Source: Edolisoma coerulescens (Eukaryota; Chordata; Aves; Passeriformes; Campephagidae). From it: DNA of 64,000 nt. The first letter of the stretch is position 1; the number at the start of each line of letters is the position of its first letter. The DNA lies in the NCBI GenBank assembly GCA_013397115.1, contig VWZW01000879.1, forward strand, positions 1,939,600 through 2,003,599, read 5' to 3'. Both the position numbers and the translations under genes were made by a program. Under the pieces are notes generated by a model. The model was given only the letters and a program-made list of their open reading frames with translations, ran no database searches and was not told the DNA's origin. This document shows, piece by piece, positions 36,701 to 50,791 of this stretch.

Positions 36701-39700
36701 AAACCTCTTTAAAAACATCATCATTCTAAACTGACAATTCTCACACCTTATACCAGCAGCTTTAAATCCGTAGCAGTTAAATAGTATAGCCAGTACTTAC
36801 AAAACTCCATGTTAAGAAACTGAAAATAATGCAAGGTTTGATAGTGTGAGAACTCTACAAAGATCCATTTCCTTACTTATATTTTTTTCCTTTTTGTGTA
36901 TTACATTCTTCTATAGAACTACCCTAAGTGAGAGCTGCTGATTTTCTTTAGCCAAGAATTGTATGACTTAGATGATGCATTTTGTTTTCATGTCTCTGTA
37001 TGCAATGTTAATTTTAGCATAAGAGTATATAAACACTCTTCTGACCTGGAGTTCAGATACCCACAATACACATGCAAAGAACCCACTCCCAAAAGTTCAC
37101 AAGTTAGAAAAAATTGTAGAAGGAAGCAAACTATTGGAATCTAAAGATCAAAGGCAAAAGTAACAATGCCCCAGAAGAAGCAGAACTAAATGGAGACCGG
37201 ATAAAAATACTTGCAAGAGATGTTATTAGAAAAGAGGGAGTGCCCAGAGAAGAAACAGCTGCTATCCCTACTGGTCTAGCAGCATGCACATTTCTTTGAT
37301 TCTCTGGATTCCTGGACCAGCAGGAGCCAAGAACCCTCAAAATATAACAAATTAAACACAGAGAACAAGTACTTTGCATAGCTTCCTACTTCTTCCCCAT
37401 TATGGTATTCCCACCTTTTCTGTGTGCATATCCCTGACACTTCCTCTGTGTTCTCCAGTGCTGGGTGAGACATTCAACAACGTGATTTACCTCTCCAAAA
37501 ACCCCAGAAAATTTGTGAGTTACTTTTCTAGCACTTAGAAAATAAAATTAGCTCATAGAAAAATCTGAAAAGTGTTCTTTTATTATATCCATCCACAAAT
37601 TAATTAGCCTGCAGCTGCATTCAGCAGTGAAGCAGAAAGGGGACTTTTGCTTTCAATATGAAACAGGCGGCTCATCACAACTCATGAGAACATACTTTAA
37701 CTGGAATCAGATTCAGATTTAAGCAGACCCATCTCAGTTTTACCTAAATATAGACTTTTTTCTGTATGCTGTACTTTCAGATGGTAAAACTATAAGGTTT
37801 CTCCTATACTGCTCATGAGGTAAAGGACAGAATATCCTTCAAATGAAATATCCATCTTCTATCAGGTAACTTGCCTGATGTATGTTTTCATATACTCTGG
37901 AGAAGGATGTTTCTGATGTGATCAATCAAATAAGTTTAAGGTTATGAAATCCCCTCATTAAAAAAAATACAGTGAAATACTAGGCACCAATGCCTACCTT
38001 CCCCTTTCACAGGTACTGCAAAACTAAAATCACATTATGTAGCCCAGATTCAGTTATCAGTAATTTTCAAATATCCTTATCTCAACATCTGACCCGGCCA
38101 GAAAATCCCACCAGTTTAAGCTTTTCCTACACTCCTATTGCCACTTATTTTCACCTCAGTTTTGCAAGTCAAGCAGAGAGTAGAAAAGGAAGAACGCACA
38201 TGATGTGAAATAACCCTCACAACCTATGGAACCAAAATTCTAAAATGCAGAAAAAATCCCAGGGTATGAAATTGGAAAACTGTAACACCAATATATACCT
38301 CTTTATTTTTCTGTTTTTTTTACTGCCTGATTTCTGTAAATAGCATTGATTTGCAGAGCTGCTGTAAGGTATTGGAACGACGGACAAAACTGATGCACTC
38401 AGTTCAATCTAGTATCCCAAAGAGTCGTCTGAAGCATTGCCTTCCTACATACTTTTTTAATGCTGAGAATGTCCTCTAATCATTTAGCAACCCTCTTATA
38501 ATACAGATGTAGAAATTTTCATAGTTTAAGTTTCTCAAGCCACTTCACAAACACTTAGGTAATACCTTTAAATTTTGCCTTCCATTATTAACTCTTTTAA
38601 GAAATAAGAAAGTATGGGGGTGGGGATCAATTCTGATGAAATCAGTTCCCTGACAGTATTTCTCAAACTTTAAATGAACAGTTAAAATTTTGAGTATTAG
38701 TAAAAGTAAATGCTGCTCTTGTTGTCTTCTAATTTCTTTGGAGATATTTCTGAAGTTTCATGGAAACAATACCCTGAGGCTACCAAACAGCTTCAGCTGC
38801 ATCATTAGTAACAGTTCAGGAATTTGTTAGAACTTAGCAGCTGTTCAACCACTGAATCACCAGCACAAATTTACTATTTTCCTTTGCTAATTCACAGGAT
38901 TCCTGCTAGTGATGTAAGATTATATCAAGGAGTTTTAACCATATTTTTATGGCTTTAAACTAAAGTTAAAATTACTGCCATTACAGCAGTACTGCTCTCT
39001 TTTTAATTAGTTCCACCTCCACATCCTAATAGTTATGATGAGTAAAGATTTGAGATATGTACTAGAAAGGATCACAAGGCAACATTTAAGCCTTAAGCTA
39101 TATAAATGATATAAATTATTTTGGGGGAAATATTGCATACTGTTTCAAGTATGACATGTCCTTGAATATACATTTTTAAAGCTAGTATCAAAGTATTCAA
39201 GCACATATAATCTTTCCTATTTCTTTAAGTTACCCGATCTAAGTGGCTGGGAGAACATTATTAACACATGCTTCCAAACAAGCGGTGCAAAACACCAGTC
39301 ATCAGTTCTACTACAGTCTACTACAGCTGACTTCTTGAGCACAGCTGAAGGTTAAACAAGCATAAGTGATGTTCATCACTTGAGGCACTTGTGAAAGCAC
39401 CAAGTCCATCTTCTCACATTTCAATAGCATCGGTGCTGACAAAGAAGTCAGCAGGTCAAAGCCCAACTCCCTTTAGAGAGAAGGCAGGCCTGAGCTGGGA
39501 AAACATTTACATGTGACCCGAGAAAAAAAAACAGTTTGAAGGGCCATAGGACCTTATTTGTTTTCGAAAGAAACCTCAGTGCCCTCCCTCCCCTCTCAGA
39601 AGCAGATCTGACAAGTGTTGTAATAAATATTACATGCACAGAGGAAAGTTGAAATCAATAGCAGGTTAATGTTTATTGAAACAATACAGAGAACCATTTT

Positions 39701-39839
39701 TAATAGCATTACTTGAAAATAGATCTAATCTAGCAAAGGAAATTCAATTTATGTTTAGAGCAATCAGATTTTGCTTTTTACTCTGGGGATTTGTTGCAAA
39801 CTATGTCTCTCAAAATGTGCTTACTGTACTGTATTTAGC

Positions 39840-40840
39840 AGAAACAGTTTAGCCTTAATAAGCTGATAGTCTGCAAGGGAGCATGGATCAACTCATTCTC
39901 ATTAAGAATGTAAGCAGCTTTCTAACAGCCTTCTTTGCTGTTCAGCCCATGCCAGAGAAAGCAGGGATCTCTCCTCTAAACCCCGTAATTTATGAGTTTA
40001 TTCAAACTCGCCAAATTGCTTTAAGTAAACGCCTCTTATATTTGAAAATTCCCATGGCAACTCATTTAGTTTGGCAGGAAGGCAGACCCAAATTCAATCC
40101 TTTTATCCTCCTGCTAAACCATTACAATGGTAATTCTGCTCTGACACTCTGAAGAGACTGCTAATTACTGTACTCGGGTCCCCAGACAGATTCCCCATTC
40201 AGATTGAAATAGCTGTGCACGGCAGAGAACAGCAGCAACACCTTTGTGTACAGGAAGGGATGTACTCTCACATTACTGCTTTTTACAAGAGAGGCTCCAA
40301 GACTGCGAAGACAAAGCATCTCCTATCCACTAAGTCATGCAGAACAAACACTAAGGAAGGCAAAAAGCCAGCTGCATTGAGAGCGAAGGAGACAACCGAA
40401 CCACTAACTTCAGTGTTGACTACTGAAGATACTTAGTCACCTCTCACATGAAATTAATTAATCTTGTTATTGCTAGTATACACGGCATGTAATAGTCTAA
40501 ACTACATATCAAGGAACTACATGAAATGCTACTGAGTATTGTGCCATTATACACCACGTGCAAGAGCCCACTGTCTCTCTGTCATGAGAATGTCTCAATT
40601 TTTAAAAAGCCACCCAGGCCCTTTTACGGCATTATTTATTTTGAGAAGGGGATGTGTGGATTTTGTAGTAAAGCTTTTCCCCCCCCTGTAATTTTGAATC
40701 GAGAAAATGTGAAGGAAACTAATGACTGCACCCTTGCTCTTTTGCCCTAGCTGCTCCCTCTTTCATTGAAATGTAAACAGCAGCTCAATGCTGAAGAGAA
40801 TAAACATTTGCTGTCTCTGGACTAACATTTAGTCTATTGG
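39840..40840. promoter_or_regulatory. Candidate conserved non-coding element
   Basis: This kilobase in the long QKI intron lacks repeats and low-complexity tracts and is dense in motif-like words: CCATGGCAAC (RFX X-box half, 40052-40061), CTAATTAC, CACGTG (40555-40560), GTAAACA and ATAAACA (FOX-type), CCTTTGTG (SOX/TCF-type). Its texture resembles vertebrate enhancers. This is pattern impression only. Confidence 0.25.
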
Positions 40841-41499
40841 AAAAGCCTAAACCCTATCTTAACTCATTCTTCTACAGCAAATGAAGATGGTGGTCTGTCC
40901 TCCCAAAAAATTCATTTTAGTCTGTCTTGGTCATACCACCATTTCTTTTGGAGCAAGATCACCCATAGTAAACATTACAACAACTTTTCTTCCTTTCTCG
41001 AAATGAAAACTTACCAGAACTAGTAAAGAACTAAATGCACAAAAGTAAGACACATTCTCAGAAAGTTACTCAAAAGGGAAGGAAGCCAACTTCTGAAATG
41101 TGTGAGAGATCAAGCGATGCATTTAGTTTCAAAACATATCATCTGATTTCTCTTTTAATCTGAAGTGAACAGCTAACATCTCATAGTTGTTTTTTCAAAA
41201 GATGACTTTAAATTGTGCATTAGTTTGATTCATAACATTTGAGAAAGTTAAGCTTTCAGTTAAAAAATTACTGAGATATTCTAAACCTACTGCATATTTG
41301 TTTTAAGAACAGATTTAGTTCTAAAATCCTATATGCAACGGCAAACAAGAAACCCAAAGACAATTTTATCACGAAACATTTCAAATGAAATGCAGCCGTA
41401 CTGTTAAAAACATCATTAAAGTGTAGGCTGACTCATCTAGCAGTCAGATCCATCTGGTCCAATTAGTGAAGCAGCCTACAAATTCTACCAACAGAAAAG

Positions 41500-41655
41500 T
41501 AAAAAAAAAACAAAACCAACCTAAAAAACCCAAACAAAAAACCCCACAATAAAACAACACTAACCAACCAACCAAAACCACCACCACCAAAAAAAAAAAA
41601 AAAAACAAAACAAACCAAAAACCAAACCAAACCAAACCAACCCAAAAAACCCCTC
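41500..41655 (+). repeat. A/C-rich low-complexity tract
   Basis: About 155 nt of almost pure A and C on the plus strand, with runs such as AACCAACCAACC, CACCACCACC, A17 and (AACCA)n. In QKI RNA it would be a U/G-rich tract. It is the largest of more than a dozen such tracts in the window. Open frames through it on the minus strand (rich in Gly, Phe, Val) are compositional artefacts. Confidence 0.95.
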
Positions 41656-44600
41656 ATATATTGCTCCATCTGACCTCTATATGCAGTTCACTCAGTGGTT
41701 TGTAAGGATGCTGATGAAGTCAGGATTAGTACTGAACAGGTACAAACAATCTAACAATGTACTTTAATCTGAGAAGTAAGGAGCATTTGAGATAAAACCA
41801 TACTGATGCATTAATTATGCCTGCCCATATATCATACTTGCCAACTCTATTAATTTTTTAATTAAGTGCCTATTGCTGTTCTAGATAAGGTCTTCATTTG
41901 CCTGTAGAACATTCAATGCATACCCCCACTGCAGCATCTTACAGTGCTCATACACGGTAAATTTACTGATGTATTACATGTGAGACACCACCTATGCATA
42001 TTAAATGCAGAATGGTCCCAGATACCACATACAAATTCTTCTACAGATAAATGAGTGCCACTCCCATCCTCTCCCCCAAGAACAGTTCAACATCAAATTT
42101 CAACTACAGAAGTATCGCTCATCTTCACTTAAATAAGAATTAGTGCCTGGTGTTACTACTAATACTTTAATAAGGATAAAATATCATTTTAATTTTGGGG
42201 TTTCTGGTAATATTTTTACGTTTAAGACTGTATTATACACTTGTATTTGGCAGTTTACAAATAGAAAGAAGCTCCTTTGCCTTACTGTGATGGTAAAAAC
42301 ACAGACTACCACCCACGCTTCTTTATCTTGCTTTGCCACTTGAAAACAGTTAATCAGTCCAGCTGGACAGCATCTGAAATCACTATATGGTTTCATATTT
42401 TGGATTGCAGTTAAGTTTTTTCTTTCGTTTTTTTGGCTACCCCACAAGCCACCAGACAACAACAAAAAATTTGGTTTTGATTATGAAAGTATTCAGTAAA
42501 AAGGTTCAAGTCACCCTTATAATCAGCTGTGCCTCCAGTTTTAACCCTTCTGAAAGCTCTTATTCCAACCGTCTAAGATACAACATACTGTCAGTCTTAC
42601 TGGGGAGGAGAAGGGGCACCTCAAGATGAAGAAAATTCAACTGGTTTACCTAAAGATAACCAGCAAATAACGCAGCAGAAGCTTTTGTGCAAGTTAGTAC
42701 ATAAAACTGTTGAGTGTGAAGTCTGGATGTTCACTACAGAGGCCTAAGTGACAGACTGGTTCATATTCGATTTTACGAATTCTTTTCCCAAAACATCTTT
42801 CAGAGGAGGCTGCAGGACTCAGAAAGGATTCAAAAATACCAGTTGCTATGCTTTGCTGAAAGCAACGTATTTTAAACAGGGCAACATATAACAAATATTC
42901 TGGAAGGTGGTGGAGAGTTCACAGAAGCAGTTTTGGAAGTAGTTTCCTATCCTTCCAAAAGCAAGTGTGGATAGATTAATGAACCAAAGAACTGTTCTTG
43001 AGTAAGGTCGTCACTACTGAGATGAGAAGCACTTTTACTTGCATCAGGTCCTTCAGGATTACAAGAGTCTCTCCAGGCAGGATGGTACTCTGGGTTTAAT
43101 ACGTTTTTCTCCCTTTTGCAGAACTCACATCTACAAAAAAATGACAGGAGAACCATGCTCTGGCTGGCACCCCTAAGATGTTGCACTTTGGGTATCAAGA
43201 GAAGAGAAGAGCTCTGCACTGCACTTGTCATAGGAAGCAGAACTGAGACTTAAATCATTGTCAGATCTATTTATACTTCTGAATCAATGAACACTGAGAC
43301 AAGTGAAGGCATAGACATATCAACCTCCTTTTTCCAAGAAACTACCTGGAAAAACTCTTAAACCCCGCTTTCTAGATGGTGCCATTTTTTGTCTCTCTTA
43401 AATCTGGGTTATGGGGCAGACAGGACAGATACTGTTCTCTGCCATGAATGCAACACACCCACGTGCTTTTGAGAAAAATAAATTTTTATTACCAGAAACA
43501 CAAAAATAACCCTGACAAAGTTAAGGGAGTACAGCCATAAGCCTGAGGTCAAAGACAGGAAAAGAACTGGTCTAATTAGTCAGACATCTAAAGGATGCCA
43601 CAACAGTAAAGTGAGAAGGTAACTGTATAATCACTGAAAGGATAATCTGAAAAAAAATTCTTCTCTCTCAGAATCCACAGTACACCCTTATTTCTACGCT
43701 TTGAAATGTAATATTTACTTGTTTGGATTGGTAACATATGCTATTAATACTAATGTTTTAGAGCAATATGGACACGCTTAACTTCTATAAATACAACTGT
43801 TTTTTCTGAAATTACTTTTTTTTATCATAAGTAACAGGCTGGTAGTTTAAAGTAAAAACTTAGTTTTTCTACTTTTTACATAAGCTTCCCTTGAAATACA
43901 AGCTTTTTAGAGAACCCAAAATGTCATAAATTTACTGTTCTTATGCCAGTTAAGGTTCCCCACTAATCAATTGTTTTAATTAAACAGGATTCTATTTTGA
44001 CATTTCTGTGAAGAAATTAAAGTAAAAAGCAAAGCTCATAAAAATAAAAAACCAAAGTGATTAATATTAAAACACCAAAAGGAGTAACTGTTCTCTCTTT
44101 CCCCTCATGATTCCACTATACACATCTCCATCAAAAAGAGGTTACTGAATCTAGAAAGAAAAGCCATGCCTTAAATCGCAGGTGCTTTACATTAAATGAC
44201 ATGGAATCCTATATCTAGTTTCCTTAGTTCCCCTGTACCTTAATACTCAGCTGAAAGCCTAAGCGTGCTTCACATTTGAAGAAAATTGACTGAACAGACT
44301 AAAATGCAGCAAAAATAAATAAAACCAGCACCTAAAGTATGCTGGGGATTATGTCTCAACTACATCATCACAGAAGTTGTCTTAGCAAAGATTTCTAAAG
44401 TTTCCAAGTCAATTTGAGACTTGTAGTAAAATTAATTCCCAGATTCCAAATCTAAACCACTGATGCACACAAACTGTGCATCTTTCAAGTTCTCTAGACT
44501 AAGATTTTTAGAAGAGTCTGTACACTTGAGTTGTACAAAGTACTACTAATCTTAATGGGATCTCGTTACTGCAGCCACTTAGGATCTTTTAAAAAAATCC

Positions 44601-44976
44601 TATAGACAGTAGTAAATAGAGTAAAAACTATTAACAGTTTTATGTTGAAACTGCTACAAACATGTTACTTCTAAAAGCTGGAAAATATATCACATATAAA
44701 GCATGACATAATAAGAATAAATTGCGCTATTAATCAGCTTTAGTGTCTTACATGCTTCACTTTACTTTCCAAGCACTGCAGAATGATTTACATGGAAACA
44801 AGGGATGACATTTTCTCAAATGATACTGGTAGACTTCCTTTAAGGCTGCCCAGTTGAGCAGGACTCCTGTTTGATTCTGCACAACTGCTAATCTTCCCAT
44901 TTACTTTGTAAGGAAGACAAGACATATAATTTAATGCTTAGTTTATCTGTAGCACAAAGGCAACATAGCTGAAGAC

Positions 44977-45004
44977 ACATATACATACATATATATATAT
45001 ATAA
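44977..45004. repeat. TA-rich dinucleotide repeat
   Basis: An ACATATACATAC segment runs into an uninterrupted (TA)n stretch, intronic. Confidence 0.9.
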
Positions 45005-48000
45005 TGTTAAAAGTCCCTTCACAAAAATATTTCACCAATACACAGAATTCAGGTTTATGCAACACACATACACAAAATTTTTGAATTAATTCTAAACTGA
45101 AATCAATGAGTACACTTATTAGTACAACTCTTTTTATGAAAATCAAGAGCCTTCACAGTCTCCCCTGCAATCTCCAATCCTATAGGATAATATAAACTTT
45201 GCTAATTCTTCTGCCTCCAAGAATCACCAATAAAACTACTTAGATCGCTACAGAAGAAAGAGCATTCCAGGAATGACCTGTCACATATTTATCGTCAAGT
45301 AAACATTTACCTCTCAGAGTATTTAAAAAACCAGTAAGGTGCTCTCACCACATTTTACAGATGAAAAAGTTAAGGTTTATTTCAAGTACCTTTGCTGTCA
45401 TAGGAGAAAACAAGAGTTGCTATGACCTGATGTATTTTAGAAGCCTGATTTCTCTTATGTTTATCTTTCTTGAATCTGATTGACCTTTGGATCTTCAAAA
45501 GTAAGAGATTTCCCTGAAGCTCTCCTCACTGCAGAGTAATAAAGTATCTCTTTGAAGAGTTCTCCCCCATCCACTAGGAGAGGAGCTGATACTGCAAGGA
45601 TCACTCAAGGAGTCCCTCCCCCTCCACAGCCCAACCGCTTTCTTTGGAAATTAATCAGTGATTTCAGAAATGACTACTGAAAGGCAAACACAGGCTTTGC
45701 TCTTGCAGGCATTAAGAAAAAACAGTATTCTTCCCAATGCTGTATCAATAGTCTATCTGTTCCAAATGCCAGGATACCATTAGCTGACAAATCAGAGTAG
45801 CACAGTATTACCATACATACTACAGGGGGTTTAAACCGGGAGAAATCCAGACACTCCTCTTAGCTCCCCAGTCTTTCAGACCTTTCAGAACTTATCTTCC
45901 AAGACAAAAAAAAGTGATTATACTCCTGCAAACAGCTTTTCTCCACAATACATGAAGATTTTATTATTCAACACATCTGATGTCTGTTGACAGTAATGAT
46001 TTTGACTGTTAATTCTAACAAACTAAGCAAGCAAGCTTTATTTTAAAACTTTGAAACTTTTCTTTAAGATCCTACAATCTACAGGTCTGCTCATTAAAAA
46101 CTGAAACCTCAGACTAGCAGACAGAAAAATAAGACCACCCGCTGCCTAGCATAGCCAAAAGGCTGAGCAAGGAACTGGAATTGCCCAGTTCTATCACCAC
46201 AGCACTCAAGTGCCCGTGTGCACATCTGACAAATCACCACACCACGTACTAGTTCCATTTCACCTGATGTATCATTTGCTTGCTTTAGTACAACTGCGTC
46301 AGTATAGCTGGCAAGAAAGTCAGGGTAGCCAAAGTTAAAATTCTGTTTTCAAACTAGGACACAAGCTAGGGAACGAAGGAATCACGAAGATTCTAAGATG
46401 AGGGCATAGCAATGTATGCAATTACATGACTGAAAACTAGTCTTCATGAAAACTGCTTCAAATGATCATAAGACAGCCAACTCCAAATGGTGGTTTGGGG
46501 GCTTTGATGTTTTCAGTCTCATGAAAAAGGATTTGTAATGTACAATTTTGGAGGCTGTAGCAAAGTGTCTATCAAAGGTTGGAATTATTTATTTATAAAT
46601 AAAGCAGCTGAAATTCTTAGTATCTACAGCTGTGTTTGGTCAGACATAAAACCTCATATCTTCCAATCTGTTTAAAAAAGCTGCGATATCAAAGGACTGG
46701 ATATAGTGCTAGAGACCTCTGACTTCATTAGATTTGCTGGTGTTGAAGTTTCCTTCTATCCAGTATTTCCAATTGATTTGGAATATAAAACACATTTCAC
46801 TTCACAACTCAAGCTGAAACTGATGAACACAATTTACTACATACACAGATGTTGTGAAAACATTAAAAATTAGCTACTAACGGTAATACTGAAAATGCAG
46901 AAGGCAGTGCTGTTTTCATTAAGCTATCCCAACTAATAAAACATGTTTGAAAATAAGGCAGAGCTTTTAAAATACTTATTGAAATAGAGAAGATATAAGA
47001 TTAAAAATTATAAAACCTATACCATTTCCAACAACACACAAGAAATATACTACTTAATAATGACAAGCATTTAAGATTCTACCAAATGTTTTCCAAGCAA
47101 TGCAACTTTCCAGTAAAATCTCATCTAATCACTTTCCAGGATGGTTTACCTCTCTCCAATTTAATATAAAGTATGTTACAAATGGTCTAGTCCAAAATCA
47201 TATAAGCTATTTAACATAATCAGCTCCAATCTTATATCATGCCCACCTATGTTAATCCTGCTAACAGTATCCATAACATTCCCATATTAAAGTCTTAGCC
47301 TATAAACAATTTATGAAAGAAAAAGAAACCATATTACTCCTCCACTGGAAGCTCAGGTATTTCTGTACTGTTTTAAAAAAGAAACACTTAAGTTTTCAAT
47401 TGAATAGTAGGTGAAAAACCCTTGGCACTTTTCCACAGGTTAGAACTTTCTGTGTCTGACATCAAAATAGCATAATGTAGACCAACCAGATAACTGTAAA
47501 ATCATCAGTCAGCATTAAACCACAGATGTCTGTATGACAAACTTTACTTTTGTATAATTAGAAATCTAGATTTCAACACTAACACTGGCAATAAAGAATG
47601 CTTTAAATAGCTGGAAAAGGGAAATGTTTACTGGTTCCTTTACTATTGTTTCACACAAAAATCTTTGCCCAGTCACCCCAAGGTGACTCATACATGAAGT
47701 GATCTGACCTCCTTAATATAATCTGGTTAGTGTTAAGCATTAAAATGTGTTAATAGTGCGGGATAACAAAGTCCTATTCTTTATACTACATCTCCCCAGG
47801 AATCACAATTCTACAATTACCATTTCTTTCACTTAGGTATAAAGTTGCAATATCAAAAAAGAAAATCAACGAACCAAAACTCAACTGTAACTAGAAATGA
47901 AGGATAAGAAAAATAATGCATGGGTAATTCATTGCAGTTTTGTCATGATCTTCATTAAGATAGCCAGATAAGGAGAACTGTAGCCTAATCATCTGCTTTT

Positions 48001-48984
48001 TGAAAATGTGGAGAAATGCTTTAACAAGATTTTATATAAAGATCCCAATTTACATGTTCTGTTCCAGGACCATCAACAGGAAACAAAGAAAAGTATGGAA
48101 GAAGAAATAGTAAGAAGAAAAAACTACTAGAGGAAGCACAGGGAAAATAGCCAAGACTAAAGGAAGCAAATTTTAAAAATGGGATGAAAAATTAAAAACA
48201 AGCTACAGGTAGCACAAAACAAATTACTAGAATAGGTCAATACCATTTTTTCTTCCACAACTATGTCTACCAAAAAACCAAAGAGATTAAGCCCATTTCT
48301 GGAAGACAGACAAAACCCATGCAGAACCTAATTAGAGCTCCTAATCAATGCATAATCCCGCTTTGGAAGGGCATGTCCCTACTGAGTTTCAGGCAACAGA
48401 GCATCTTTGTTTCTCTTTGAGAAGAGACCATTTTCTAAGTTTCCCAAGGTCTTTTCCAGAATTTAGATCTACCATTTCTCAAGTTATACATTTGTAACAC
48501 CTTATATAAATGAATAGAGAGGATGGTAGAGAAGAAGGAAAAGGGGAAAACAGAGGGTTTTCAACAGTAACTGTACGTAGGCACAACTAAGTAATTTCTT
48601 TGGGTTCTAGAAGCCATCAAAGATGCCCAGAAGAAGATTCAGAGTAACAGGTGGATTAAGGTGCTTATAAATAACTGTTGGAGAAGCTTATTTCTCCCCT
48701 TAGTATAAGGAAAGCCTAGGGGGAGCAAGAATCCCTATGAACTGCTACTGCTACCTAAGTTATAACCTAATAAAACTAGACATATTTACATGGTTATATT
48801 TGGTCATGACTGTATGTCCAAATTTGTAAAACAATCAACTGAAATATGTGAGGGCACAGATCACTGTACATTTTTACTTACCATTTAATTATTTGACAAC
48901 TTTCTGAAAATGGAAAGTTGAAAACAAATTTATAATCATATTATAAACAGCACATTTCATATCTCTTTTCAAAATTATTCTCAT

Positions 48985-49152
48985 CATAGAATCACAGAAT
49001 GACTGGGCTTGGAAAGGTGCTCATGACACAATCTAATCCTCACCTAGAGCAGGTTGCAGGGTATGGCATCCAGGTGGGTTTTGACTATCTCCAGAGAAGG
49101 AGACTCCACAACCTCTTTGGGCAGCCTGTTCCAGTACTGTCACCCTGGACAA
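48985..49152 (-). repeat. CR1-type LINE 3' fragment
   Basis: Plus-strand CATAGAATCACAGAATGAC is the complement of the CR1 terminal octamers. It is followed by the typical CACCTAGAGCAGGTTGCA, CCAGGTGGGTTTTGA, CTCCAGAGAAGGAGACTCCA and GGGCAGCCTGTTCCAGT. It is a short, 5'-truncated copy in the long QKI intron, with its sense strand the same as QKI. It is the least diverged of the three CR1 pieces. Confidence 0.92.
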
Positions 49153-50767
49153 TATTCTGATGAGTAATTCTAATTTTCTCCTTTGTACTACGATGATCAT
49201 TTCAGGAAAGTTGACAAATTTAATAAAATTTAAACTAGATTTACCTGAATTCTCTAAAAATCATCAAGATATGTTGTAGTAAATATGGTCTCAAAAATCC
49301 ATTTTCATTCAACGGATATTATTTTGGTGGTAATGAACCACTGGTCTACTGGTCTAAAGTACACAATGATGGAGAGAGCTACTTCTCACTTGCAGCTGGC
49401 CCAAGATAATTTTGTTAATACTAAGGTGAACTCGAAAATTTAACACTGCAGTGACATATCAAGTACAATACGTAAACACTTCCTATGTGAACTGCTGTAA
49501 GAAATTCTTGTTCTCATTTTTAAAACTCAGACTTGCACGACAGTAAATACTTCCAGGGAAGTAAAACCATTGAAATGAATAGCAGAATTTACTTAAGGAA
49601 TGCTCAACACAACTCTCATAATTCTTTATTCAATTTGTGAAATTACCAGTACTAGACATACCGGACAGTGGAAAACACAAAGAGGAACACTTAGAGTCCT
49701 CTTTTGTTTTCCACTGTCGTATCAGAAATTCACTGTGGCAGGATATTTGACTCTCATGCTATTTGCAGGGGAACATATACTTGCAGTTCTACAGAAATTT
49801 GTTTATTGAAGGGAGGTCTGCTGCAGTACCATTTTTCCCTGTCTGCCTGTTCTCATGCTATCAATTCTGTCAGTGCTAAACCAGGCCTGACTCCGTAGCA
49901 AGTCAGTCAGTGAGGTTAATCTCTCCACCAAATGGACTCGCCACACGGTCAGATGAAGGCCAGGGCTTTCTGATGCAAAACAGGAAGCAGGAACAGCAAA
50001 TCACGAAGGAATGGCAGGACTGCAGCAACCCTTGGTTCATACAGTCATGGAAACATTAAGTCCCGATTCATGCTACTAAAAATAACACATTATCACCTCT
50101 CCCCCACATCAGAAAGTTTACCATGTTATCCAGTAGTCACTGCCAAGATGTTTGGCTGCTTCACTGCCCTTCGTACAGCTTCCCGTCTGATCATTCACCC
50201 TGAGAGACTTCCATCGGAACTGACAAAGCAGACACAACGTAGGAATTTCCTAAAATGCTCTTAAGGACAGCAGTATCCTCTTTCTGCTACTGTATCACTT
50301 ATTAATTTCATTACTTGAATTGAATAAGCAGGAAACAATGGATTGCACAGCATGACCAACATTTCAACAGGGAAACTATACAAGGCAGCACTACATTCTC
50401 ACTTGTGAAACCAAAAATGTAAAACCAAAAGACCATGCAGGAATGAATCAGAAAGAGCTATTCAAGGAAGTCAAACCTGCATGCAGAATTTACTGTGGCT
50501 TTTTAGATGGCTAATCAAAAAATGAAATCTTCTCCTAATATCTTTCAAACGTCAAGCTTTTGCTGGTCTTAATTACAGAGTAACAAATTATGTACAGCAT
50601 TACTATAATAATTACGTTCTTTTCTTTTAACTAAGGCTAAAGCATGGTTAAACATTCTCAAATTAAATTTTTTCTCTGTATTTTGCAATGGAATTCACAG
50701 CACACCAAGTTCCCAAGGTAAAAATTAAGACACGTTTCAGTTTACTCTAAGTAGCTGAAAATAAACC

Positions 50768-50791
50768 ATAATAATAATAAATAATAATAAG
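50768..50791. repeat. AAT trinucleotide repeat
   Basis: CATAATAATAATAAATAATA-type repeat with one extra A, intronic. Confidence 0.85.

Noticed and set aside
41444..41669. Hydrophobic Gly/Phe/Val-rich frames that look like membrane proteins
   Set aside because: They are produced by the A/C-rich tract read on the other strand.
45350..45400. Possible MIR-like core (CACATTTTACAGATGAAAAA)
   Set aside because: Too short and diverged to list as a repeat on its own.
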